A stretch of DNA of 64,000 bases from Parvibaculum sp. (GTDB lineage: Bacteria; Pseudomonadota; Alphaproteobacteria; Parvibaculales; Parvibaculaceae): NCBI GenBank assembly GCA_030645235.1, contig JAUSMV010000030.1, positions 744,001 through 808,000 of the forward strand, read 5' to 3'. Of this stretch, positions 20,676 to 28,989 are shown one piece after another; position 1 is the first letter of the stretch; each line of letters starts with the position of its first letter. A program made the translations under genes and the position numbers. The notes beneath the pieces were generated by a model. It did not search any database. It was not told where the DNA came from and saw nothing but the letters and a program-made list of their open reading frames with translations.

Positions 20676-22343
20676 TCACATATTCGGGTAATTCGGACCG
20701 CCTGCGCCTTCCGGCACCGTCCAGTTGATGTTCTGGGTCGGGTCTTTGATATCGCAGGTTTTGCAATGGACGCAGTTTTGCGCGTTGATCTGGAAACGCG
20801 GGTTGCTGCCGTCGGCCTCGCGGATGACTTCATAGACACCGGCCGGGCAATAGCGCTGCGCGGGTTCGGCAAAGGTCGGCAGATTATAGGCAATCGGGAT
20901 CGCCGGATCTTTCAGCTTCAGGTGCACGGGCTGATCTTCTTCATGGTTCGTCGCCGAGATAAAGACGGACGAAAGCTTGTCGAAGGAAATCTTGCCATCG
21001 GGTTTCGGGTAATCAATCGGCTTGCAGTCTGATGCTTTCTTCAGCGTCTCGTGGTCGGCCTTGCCATGCTTCAGCGTGAAGGGCAGACCGATGCCCAACT
21101 GGTTCATCCACATGTCGATGCCGCCCAGCGGCAGACCGAAGATCGAACCAAAGCGCGTCCAGAAAGGCTTCACATTTCGAACGCGCTTGAGGTCTTTGTA
21201 AACGGGGCTGACAAGATAGGCCGCCGTGTAAGACGTCAACTCATCCGCCGCGCGACCGCCCTTCACCGCGTCAAAGGCCGCTTCCGCGCCCATCATGCCG
21301 GTGAGGATCGCATTGTGGCTGCCTTTGATGCGCGGCAGGTTCACAAAGCCCGCGGCACAGCCGACAAGCGCGCCGCCGGGGAAGGTGAGCTTCGGCACAG
21401 ACTGGAAGCCGCCTTCGGTGATCGCGCGCGCGCCGTAAGCAATGCGCTTGCCGCCTTCAAACGTCTCACGCACGGAGGGGTGCTGCTTGTAGCGCTGGAA
21501 TTCATCAAAGGGCGAGAGATAGGGGTTCTTGTAATTCAGATGGATCACGAAACCGACGGACACGAGATTATCGCCGAAGTGATAGAGGAACGAGCCACCG
21601 CCCGTGTCGTTTTTCAAAGGCCAGCCGAATGTGTGCTGGACGAGACCCTTGCGGTGCTTCTTCGGGTCGATTTCCCAAATTTCTTTGAGACCGATGCCGT
21701 ATTTCTGCGGATCGCGGCCTTCATCGAGCTTGAACTTGCGCGTCAGTTCCTTGGTCAGAGACCCGCGTGCGCCTTCGGCAAACAGCGTGTATTTGGCGCG
21801 CAGTTCCATGCCGCGCGTGTAGCTGTCTTTATGCTCGCCGTTTTTGCCGACGCCCATGTCGCCGGTCGCAACGCCGCGCACAGAGCCGTCTTCATTGTAG
21901 AGAACTTCCGCGCCCGCAAAGCCCGGATAGATTTCGACACCCGCTTCTTCAGCCTTCGTTCCGAGCCAGCGGCAGACATTGGCCAGACTGCCGATGTAAT
22001 TGCCATGGTTCGACATGAAGGGCGGGAAAATGATGTTGGGGATGCGGATCGAACCGGCAGGCCCGAGAAAAAGGAAATGGTCGGCCGTAACCTGCGTGTC
22101 GAGCGGGCAGCCCTGCTCTTTCCAGTCCGGCAACAGCTTGTTCAGACCGATGGGATCAAACACCGCGCCCGACAGGATATGCGCGCCGACTTCCGAACCC
22201 TTTTCGATCAGGCAGACGGAGATGTCGAAATCCTGCTCTGCCGCAAGCTGGCGCAGACGGATCGCAGCCGACAGACCCGCAGGGCCGCCGCCGACGATCA
22301 ACACGTCATATTCCATAAATTCGCGTTCAGGCAGGTCGCTCAT
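20676..22343 (-). CDS. Electron transfer flavoprotein-ubiquinone oxidoreductase
   Basis: MEYDVLIVGGGPAGLSAAIRLRQL; C-terminal 4Fe-4S region QNCVHCKTCDIKDPTQNINWTVPEGAGGPNYPNM. Confidence 0.97.
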   Translation of the reverse strand: MSDLPEREFMEYDVLIVGGGPAGLSAAIRLRQLAAEQDFDISVCLIEKGSEVGAHILSGAVFDPIGLNKLLPDWKEQGCPLDTQVTADHFLFLGPAGSIRIPNIIFPPFMSNHGNYIGSLANVCRWLGTKAEEAGVEIYPGFAGAEVLYNEDGSVRGVATGDMGVGKNGEHKDSYTRGMELRAKYTLFAEGARGSLTKELTRKFKLDEGRDPQKYGIGLKEIWEIDPKKHRKGLVQHTFGWPLKNDTGGGSFLYHFGDNLVSVGFVIHLNYKNPYLSPFDEFQRYKQHPSVRETFEGGKRIAYGARAITEGGFQSVPKLTFPGGALVGCAAGFVNLPRIKGSHNAILTGMMGAEAAFDAVKGGRAADELTSYTAAYLVSPVYKDLKRVRNVKPFWTRFGSIFGLPLGGIDMWMNQLGIGLPFTLKHGKADHETLKKASDCKPIDYPKPDGKISFDKLSSVFISATNHEEDQPVHLKLKDPAIPIAYNLPTFAEPAQRYCPAGVYEVIREADGSNPRFQINAQNCVHCKTCDIKDPTQNINWTVPEGAGGPNYPNM

Positions 22344-22479
22344 CTCGTCTTACTCCTCAAGGCGCACTTAAATGTCCGCCTGTCATCTTTAGGCTCGGCG
22401 CTAACCGTGGCCGTTTATGGTGCCTCGTCCGGATTTGGTCAATATCCGGACAGCCGTGTTAGACTAAGGCACTCAGACT

Positions 22480-23415
22480 ATGGGGCAAGCTACACGCCTC
22501 CCCGCATGGATCAATACGCCCAAGATGACGCATTTCGATGGTTCCGACGAAAATCTGACGCGCGAAGAAGCCTTTGCGCGTCTGTCTTTCTATGTCGAAA
22601 CCGGCGTCACCGACGTTTTCACCGAGACAGTTAATAATCGCTATCAACTGGACCCGAACCCGGCCTCCAAGAATGACGCGAGTGCCGCCCGTTCTGTGAC
22701 AGAGCAAGAATCATCGGGCCGCGCCCTCAATCGTGGCGCATCGCAAAATCCGCCGCCCAGAGCCGTCGCAGACAGCCAAACATTTGCGCTGGATGACAGC
22801 GCCGCCATTGCCACCGCAACGGCCATCGCCGCTCAGGCGACGACGCGCGACGCGCTGCGTGAAGCAGTCAGCACATTTGAAGGATGCACCCTGCGCGCCA
22901 CCGCCAAGAACCTCGTCTTCGATGACGGCAACCCGCATGCGCGCCTGATGTTCATAGGGGAAGCACCCGGCAAAGACGAAGACCTTGAAGGCGTGCCCTT
23001 TGCCGGAGAAGCCGGACGGCTGTTTGACCGGATGCTCGCCTCCATCGGTCTTGATCGCACAGAGGTCTATCTCGCCAACATGCTGCCATGGCGTCCGCCG
23101 GGCAACCGCCCGCCGACGGCCGGAGAGCAGGCCATGTGCCTGCCTTTCATCACCCGCCAGATTGAACTCTGCCAGCCCGACATTCTTGTGTGTGTCGGCG
23201 GCGTCTCCGCCAAGCAATTACTTGGCATAGACACGCCCCTGCCACGTCTCAGAGGCGAGTGGAAAGACTATGCCTATGGCAACGGCGCGCGGATTCCGGC
23301 GCTGACGATTTTCTCGCCCGACTACCTGTTGCGTCACCCGGCGCATAAGCGCCTTGCGTGGCGCGACCTGCTGTCGCTGAAAGCGCGGATGGGGGAGTTG
23401 GGGGCGCGGGGCTAG
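22480..23415 (+). CDS. Uracil-DNA glycosylase (UdgX/type 4-5-like family)
   Basis: ARLMFIGEAPGKDEDLEGVPFAGEAGRLFDRML, ANMLPWRPPGNRPPTAGE. Confidence 0.92.
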   Translation: MGQATRLPAWINTPKMTHFDGSDENLTREEAFARLSFYVETGVTDVFTETVNNRYQLDPNPASKNDASAARSVTEQESSGRALNRGASQNPPPRAVADSQTFALDDSAAIATATAIAAQATTRDALREAVSTFEGCTLRATAKNLVFDDGNPHARLMFIGEAPGKDEDLEGVPFAGEAGRLFDRMLASIGLDRTEVYLANMLPWRPPGNRPPTAGEQAMCLPFITRQIELCQPDILVCVGGVSAKQLLGIDTPLPRLRGEWKDYAYGNGARIPALTIFSPDYLLRHPAHKRLAWRDLLSLKARMGELGARG

Positions 23416-23504
23416 GCGGTAAACTCCGTGTGCGGAGTGTCTTAAAGGGTGAGGCTCAGTGTCGGCTTTGGGACAGGAGCGGACATCAAAAAGTGGAACA
23501 GAAG

Positions 23505-24320
23505 TCAAGCGGAATGACCAAACGTGAGATCAAGCAGTTTCTGCACCGCCTTGGCCTTGATGAAGTAAATTAGCCCGTTTCCAGACCGATTAATTACTCC
23601 GGCGAACTTCAGGACCACCTCGTGGTCCTGAAGTACTGTCGCAAAGACTGGACCACCTGAGAGTCCATTAGGATCGAAATCCATCGGCGACAGGAGCCTG
23701 CATAGCCCTAAGTCAAGGTCCGCGGGTTGCGCCTGCGGCTCACAGGTCATGGACCGGATCACGAGACCCACGTGGTTCTCATCGACGATGTTGTATTTTT
23801 GGTCAACGAACGGGCAACCATATGCGAGGTATGCAACCACATCATCTTTATCACGCAGGAAGTCATTCGAATTTAGCCGGAAGAAGCGCTCCACTAGTTC
23901 ACGATTGGAGGTCGCCTGCGGCGTGAAATCGAATACATATAAATCTTCCGCATCGCCCGGCGGCACGATGTCAGTGGCGCGAAAGCGCGTGAATCCTGCT
24001 GAGCTTAGGTAGCTGCTCCTCTCAGGCACCACGATTCCAACATCTTGCGCCGAAGAATCTTTCACTTGGTGAGCGGTGCAAACAAGGAAATTAGTGCCGC
24101 GATAGTGCAAGCCGGTCGCCGATCCGATCAATTGAACTTCGTACCCATCGACGTTGGTGAATACCACTAGGTTCTGGCCGAACTTGTTGAGGCGAGACTG
24201 AAGCGCGCTTGCAGGAACGAAAAGGTCATGGACTTTCACACTGGTCCATATTTTCCGTCCGACCACCGTTTCGATTTCGGCCCGTCGATTAAGGAGTAGA
24301 ATCAAATTGTTCATCGACAT
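23505..24320 (-). CDS. Trypsin-like serine protease, no evident signal peptide
   Basis: Putative triad context: CTAHQV (His), EDLYVFDF (Asp), NGLSGGPVF (Ser). Likely start MSMNNL at 24320; the ORF extends to 24422. Confidence 0.65.
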   Translation of the reverse strand: MSMNNLILLLNRRAEIETVVGRKIWTSVKVHDLFVPASALQSRLNKFGQNLVVFTNVDGYEVQLIGSATGLHYRGTNFLVCTAHQVKDSSAQDVGIVVPERSSYLSSAGFTRFRATDIVPPGDAEDLYVFDFTPQATSNRELVERFFRLNSNDFLRDKDDVVAYLAYGCPFVDQKYNIVDENHVGLVIRSMTCEPQAQPADLDLGLCRLLSPMDFDPNGLSGGPVFATVLQDHEVVLKFAGVINRSGNGLIYFIKAKAVQKLLDLTFGHSA

Positions 24321-24442
24321 AACCCCAATACTATATGAGATTGAAATGCCGCGCCTTCTCAGCAGCAGACGGATGAAATAGGTCGGATGCACCGAGATAA
24401 GTGCCGAATGTTGTGCTGACAAGGAGAGGGTCGAAACAGACT

Positions 24443-25429
24443 ATGAGTGAAGCGGCTCAAAAGCTTCCCCAAGATCGGCAGATATGGCTTCGAGCATTCT
24501 ATGGGTTCAACCCTGAAGACGCAGGCTACCTCGGCTTCACCCATGAACCTCAGCGCGAATCTGTACTCAAAAATATGCACGATGGCGACTTGGTGCTGAT
24601 CTATGGTGCCGTAGATGATCTGACAGATACATTACTAAAGCGGCAAGCTTTGGGTTTTCTGGAAGTCACAGGGGAGCATTGCACAGACCGAGAACGCTCT
24701 GCACAATCGGCAATTAATTGGAAGGTCGATCATGGCTTCATTGATAGGTGGACGTTTGGAGTAAAAATCCGCCGCGCATGGCGGGTCAAGAACCGAGTCC
24801 ATATCAAGACGATTGCACCTGAAGCGTACAAAAATAAGAACCGGTTTGAGCGAACGACACGTGCATTGCTCCTAACACCCGAAGAGCGCGAACGCGCACT
24901 TAGTCACCCCGTGTATCAGGTCAACGTGTACGGAGAGCCACAGATTCCGGAAGTTAATCTAGCCAATGGGGTAATGGGCGAAATGCTCAAACCTTCGCGG
25001 GGCATTGTCCCTGCATTCGGTACCCGAGCGGCGACATATGAAGATGGCGAAAATATCCTGTATCTGATGACATTGGAAGGTGGCGCAGAAGTGCTACTCG
25101 GTCGAACCGGTCCTCATGTTGGTAAGATATTGGCGAAGGTTGGACGTTCAAATAATCTTAGGCGGAGACTAGGCGAGATTAATAGCGGCTTCCCTGAAAG
25201 AGCCATATTTCGCTGGAAACTCATTGCCCATCAGACTTTTCCGGATGCCTCGACAGCCCATCGATACGAAACTGAGCTGAAGGCGCTATTGCATGCCCAG
25301 TTCACCTCGCAAGGAGGCGAGTTCTTTACTGCAGATCAGCGCGAAATCAATAAAGAGTTCATAAGATTCTGTGCATCAAAAATACCAAAAATAAAAGGAG
25401 CGCCTGGAAAAGCGACTGGTGTGAGATAA
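24443..25429 (+). CDS. PUA/EVE-like N-terminal region fused to a C-terminal GIY-YIG (T5orf172/MUG113-like) nuclease domain
   Basis: N-terminus YLGFTHEPQRESVLKNMHDGDLVLIYGAV; C-terminus ILYLM...AKVGRSNNLRRRLGEINSGFP...HRYETELKALLHAQFTSQGGEFF matches the GIY-YIG/T5orf172 layout. AAGGAGAGG lies upstream of ATG 24443. Confidence 0.65.
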   Translation: MSEAAQKLPQDRQIWLRAFYGFNPEDAGYLGFTHEPQRESVLKNMHDGDLVLIYGAVDDLTDTLLKRQALGFLEVTGEHCTDRERSAQSAINWKVDHGFIDRWTFGVKIRRAWRVKNRVHIKTIAPEAYKNKNRFERTTRALLLTPEERERALSHPVYQVNVYGEPQIPEVNLANGVMGEMLKPSRGIVPAFGTRAATYEDGENILYLMTLEGGAEVLLGRTGPHVGKILAKVGRSNNLRRRLGEINSGFPERAIFRWKLIAHQTFPDASTAHRYETELKALLHAQFTSQGGEFFTADQREINKEFIRFCASKIPKIKGAPGKATGVR

Positions 25430-25507
25430 AAGAGAAGAATTGGCGCGCGTGTCTGAAAGGTTTCTGCACCGCGAGGAGCCGGACGCCCGCCAACCTAGGA
25501 CTGAGCT

Positions 25508-26461
25508 ATGGCCGAGGCACACAACCATCACTACGTCCCTCAAGGGTACTTGCGCGGATTTGCTGCGGGAGTGGGGAGGCAAGCAAAGCTGCATGTCATT
25601 GACATAAAAGACCGACGAGCGTTTTCGACTCTGGTGCGCAATGTGGCGTCACGACGTGACTTTAATCGCCTAGATATCGATGGGGTCGAACCGAATGCAC
25701 TGGAAAAAGCGTACGGTCAGTTCGAGAGTCAAGCATCGGAGGCTATCAAACGGATCGCGACTTCGAGAACTTTCGTCGGCGAAGATCGTGTCATCATTAT
25801 TAACTTGCTCGCGATGTTAATTATTCGCAACCCACGGATGCGAGATAACTGGGCGGGTTTCATGGACCGCCTATGGCGTCTCACTGGCGATATGATGGTC
25901 GCAAAGAGAGAAAGATGGGAAGCTATCACGCGTCAAATGAAGAATGCAGGATATGATATAAACGAAAATGTTAGTTACGAGCAGATGCGCGACTTCGTGC
26001 GAGGGGGCGAGTACGATATTGTCACCGACCGCCATGTCCACATCCGTTTGGAGATCGAGACGCTAGACAAAGTGACCCGCATGCTCGCTTCTCGAAACTG
26101 GCGGCTCAGCATTGTTCCAGACCACTTGGACGATCTAATCACCTGCGACCATCCGGTCTGCCTGATCTCTACGGTGAAACGGCCTGATGGACTTCTGGGC
26201 GGTGTTGGCTACGGCATGACACACACCGCCGTGCTCTTCCCGCTCACGCGCAGGATTTCGTTGTGGGGTTCCTTCGAAGATCGAGAGGAGGTGGTTGAGA
26301 TGCGCAGGGAACAAGTGGCATTTTTCAACACTCACCTAATAAGGAACGCCGAGAGACAAATATACGCTCTGAATGACGATTTTGACTACGTTTGGAACCG
26401 CCAGCTACACCGAGGAACCACGTTCTTGGAGGATTTAAAAAGGGGACCGCACGAAACCTAG
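25508..26461 (+). CDS. DUF4238 domain-containing protein
   Basis: N-terminal HNHHYVPQGYLRGFA motif, LAMLIIRNPRMRD, and later TCDHPV...FPLTRRISLWGSF, typical of DUF4238. Confidence 0.82.
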   Translation: MAEAHNHHYVPQGYLRGFAAGVGRQAKLHVIDIKDRRAFSTLVRNVASRRDFNRLDIDGVEPNALEKAYGQFESQASEAIKRIATSRTFVGEDRVIIINLLAMLIIRNPRMRDNWAGFMDRLWRLTGDMMVAKRERWEAITRQMKNAGYDINENVSYEQMRDFVRGGEYDIVTDRHVHIRLEIETLDKVTRMLASRNWRLSIVPDHLDDLITCDHPVCLISTVKRPDGLLGGVGYGMTHTAVLFPLTRRISLWGSFEDREEVVEMRREQVAFFNTHLIRNAERQIYALNDDFDYVWNRQLHRGTTFLEDLKRGPHET

Positions 26462-26495
26462 GTGCGCACGCTGTTCAACCGCCAATTTGGTTTAG

Positions 26496-26539
26496 GCGCC
26501 CTCTTCGACCGTCTCGCTGCCCTCATAAGCGTTCATGGC
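26496..26539 (-). pseudogene. Relic fragment of an SDR gene (AMNAYEGSETVEEGA)
   Basis: 39/44 identical to 28197-28240 inside the intact SDR gene 28109-28864, same strand and reading frame. Confidence 0.75.
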
Positions 26540-26559
26540 CCCGACAGACCGGTTTCGTG

Positions 26560-27273
26560 TCAGGCACCGAAGCCGCCGTCGATGGTCAGCATCGAGCCTG
26601 TGATCATCGCAGCGTGCGGGCTGGCGACGTAGGCGACAAGTTCCGCGATTTCCTCAGGGTGAGCGTGACGCTTGATGGCCATGAAGCTGTGCATTGCTTT
26701 AGCCATCGGGCCGTCAGCCGGGTTCATATCGCTATCGGTCGGACCTGGCTGGATCGCGTTGACCGTGATGCGGCGGTCGCCAAAGTCCCGGGCCAGCCCG
26801 CGAACCATTCCTTGTAAACCCGATTTGGTCAGCGAATAAGCCGAAAGGCCGGGAAAGGGAATGCGATCACCGTGCACTGAGCCGATCACAATGATGCGAC
26901 CGTCTGCATTCATGTGCCGGGCCCCTTCGACGGCAGCGTGATAGGGCGCGCGGAGGTTTACGTCGAACAAACGGTCAACGGCGTCTGGTTCCAGCGATAG
27001 CGGATCGCCGACAATACCCATACCTGCATTGATGATCAAAATATCCAGCGGGCCGCGCGCGGCTATAGCTTCGGTTTGCGCCGCCCTGTCGGCGCTGTCG
27101 GCCTTGACGATCTCTGCGCCGGACTGCTGCCCCAAGGTCCGGGCCGCCGCCTCGGAACCGAAATAAGTGAAAGCAACCTTGGCGCCTTCACTTGCAAAGC
27201 GGCGAACGATCGCAGCTCCGATTCCGCGACTGCCGCCGAGGACAAGAATGTTCTTTCTTGAGATTTCAGACAC
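26560..27273 (-). CDS. SDR family oxidoreductase
   Basis: NILVLGGSRGIGAAIVRRFASEGAKV, IINAGMG, YSLTKSGLQGM, SMLTIDGGFGA. Confidence 0.9.
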   Translation of the reverse strand: MSEISRKNILVLGGSRGIGAAIVRRFASEGAKVAFTYFGSEAAARTLGQQSGAEIVKADSADRAAQTEAIAARGPLDILIINAGMGIVGDPLSLEPDAVDRLFDVNLRAPYHAAVEGARHMNADGRIIVIGSVHGDRIPFPGLSAYSLTKSGLQGMVRGLARDFGDRRITVNAIQPGPTDSDMNPADGPMAKAMHSFMAIKRHAHPEEIAELVAYVASPHAAMITGSMLTIDGGFGA

Positions 27274-27326
27274 GTAGCCTCCTTAAACCTATTCAGTAAA
27301 CGTTGCGAAGATGCGGAGATCTGCCA

Positions 27327-28046
27327 TCACATCTCAGCCACCATGCGTTTGATGATGTTGGGTGCGATCCGCAGCAACATCGGGAGCTGTCGGGTTGCGC
27401 CGGGCATGGCCATGGGTTGGTGGTTCGCTAATGCCTTGAGGGTGATTTTTGCCACTTTGGCGGGTGCCATCTTTTTCCCCGGAAGGTTTGCGTTCATGGG
27501 CGTGTCTACAGCAGGAGGAAGCAACTCGAGGATATGCGTTCCTCTGGGGGCGAGTTGCCGACGCAGTCCTTCTGCAAAGGCATGTAGCCCCGCCTTAACG
27601 GCGCCATAGGTCGGGGCGCGGGTCGGAGAAACGAGAGCGAAGCCCGACGTGACAAACACGATTGCAGCCATGGCAGGCCAGCGGTTCAGCGCCGCGCCCG
27701 TCAGCTGAATTGGTGCTGTCAGATTAAGAGCGACTTCCTGTTCGAGATCTTGTGTGGCATCCGCGCCGTTCGTGAAGTTTCTCTCGACGAACGTGCCGGC
27801 ATTGTTGATCAGAATATCTAACCGGCCGAAGCGTTCGGCGACGGCATTCAGCATGGCGATCCTTGCGGCGTCGATGGTGACGTCGGCCTGAATAGCCAAT
27901 GCTTTCGGATGCGTGCGGGAGAAGCGCTCAAGCGCTGCCTCTGAGCGCCCGCAAACCGCAACATCAGCACCCTGACTTATGAAGGCGTCGGCAAGGGCCA
28001 TGCCGATACCTGACGTGCCGCCGGTTATGAGGACAACTTGTTTCAT
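27327..28046 (-). CDS. SDR family oxidoreductase
   Basis: VVLITGGTSGIGMALADAF, LINNAGTF, YGAVKAGLHAFAEGLR; start trimmed to MKQVVLI. Confidence 0.9.
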   Translation of the reverse strand: MKQVVLITGGTSGIGMALADAFISQGADVAVCGRSEAALERFSRTHPKALAIQADVTIDAARIAMLNAVAERFGRLDILINNAGTFVERNFTNGADATQDLEQEVALNLTAPIQLTGAALNRWPAMAAIVFVTSGFALVSPTRAPTYGAVKAGLHAFAEGLRRQLAPRGTHILELLPPAVDTPMNANLPGKKMAPAKVAKITLKALANHQPMAMPGATRQLPMLLRIAPNIIKRMVAEM

Positions 28047-28108
28047 CTTGCCGTCAGCTCCTTGTTTGCGAGGGATATGTTTCTTCAATGATTTTGTGGC
28101 TGTTCAGA

Positions 28109-28864
28109 TCACCAGGGGATGGTGCCGAACGTGGCATGCGTGAAGGTTCCCGTCGGTGCGTCCTTGCCGAGCAGCGCCACGCGCACCGCCTCGCGGGCGC
28201 CCTCTTCAACTGTCTCGGTGCCCTCATAGCCGTTCATGGCGGTTCTGGTGAAACCCGGCGAGACGGCGTTGACGCTGATCCCCTCCGCCTCGAGTTCGAT
28301 TGCCATGGCAAGGGTCAGGGCGTTGAGGGCGGTTTTTGACGCCGCATAGAGCGGACTGAAATGCGAGCGGTAGGGGAGCGACCGATCGGAAGCGATGGTC
28401 AGCGATCCGCCGCCGCTGGACACATTGACGATGCGTGCGCCCGGCGTTGCCCGTAGCAACGGAAGCATTGCCTGATAGACGGCCAGAACGCCGAACACGT
28501 TGGTCTCCCAGACCGCCCGCATCTCATCAAGGGGCACCACGCTGGCGCGTTTTGTCTTCGCATATTCGAGCACTGAGCCGGGATGGTCGCCGGTGGTCAT
28601 GATGGCGGCGTTCTGGATCAGCACATCAAGACGACCGAATGTCTTGTGCACTTGTGCCGCCGCTGCCGTGATCGAGGCCTGATCCGTGACGTCGAGCTGG
28701 AGCGCATGGGCGTCGGGGCCAAGCTCTTTGGCCGCTGTCTCGCCGCGCTCAGGGTTGCGCGCGCCAACGAGGACAGTGAAACCACTGGCCATCAGATCCT
28801 TTGCGATCTGGTAGCCAATTCCCTGATTGGCGCCGGTGATCAGGGCGACGGGCTTGTCCTGCAT
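28109..28864 (-). CDS. SDR family oxidoreductase
   Basis: VALITGANQGIGYQIAKDLMASGF, NVSSGGGSL, YAASKTALNAL. Confidence 0.92.
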   Translation of the reverse strand: MQDKPVALITGANQGIGYQIAKDLMASGFTVLVGARNPERGETAAKELGPDAHALQLDVTDQASITAAAAQVHKTFGRLDVLIQNAAIMTTGDHPGSVLEYAKTKRASVVPLDEMRAVWETNVFGVLAVYQAMLPLLRATPGARIVNVSSGGGSLTIASDRSLPYRSHFSPLYAASKTALNALTLAMAIELEAEGISVNAVSPGFTRTAMNGYEGTETVEEGAREAVRVALLGKDAPTGTFTHATFGTIPW

Positions 28865-28926
28865 GGTGATTTCCTGTTTGTTGAACGTGTTGTCAGTGAG
28901 GCCGCGCCGCGGTATGAAGCATCAAA

Positions 28927-28964
28927 CGGAGCATTGTTCCGATTATATACGGAGCAATGTTCCG
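28927..28964. promoter_or_regulatory. Tandem operator-like sites in the divergent SDR/TetR promoter region
   Basis: CGGAGCATTGTTCCG (28927-28941) and CGGAGCAATGTTCCG (28950-28964), 14/15 identical quasi-palindromes. Confidence 0.75.
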
Positions 28965-28989
28965 TTTAACAAGTGGGATATTGGCGTAA

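Noticed and set aside
21051-22634. 527-aa plus-strand ORF
   Set aside because: Antisense to a very clear ETF-QO gene; composition reflects GC-rich codon-position bias on the opposite strand.
22480-23415. Uracil-DNA glycosylase as part of the accessory island
   Set aside because: GC content and family are typical of a conserved chromosomal gene; hairpins separate it from the island genes.
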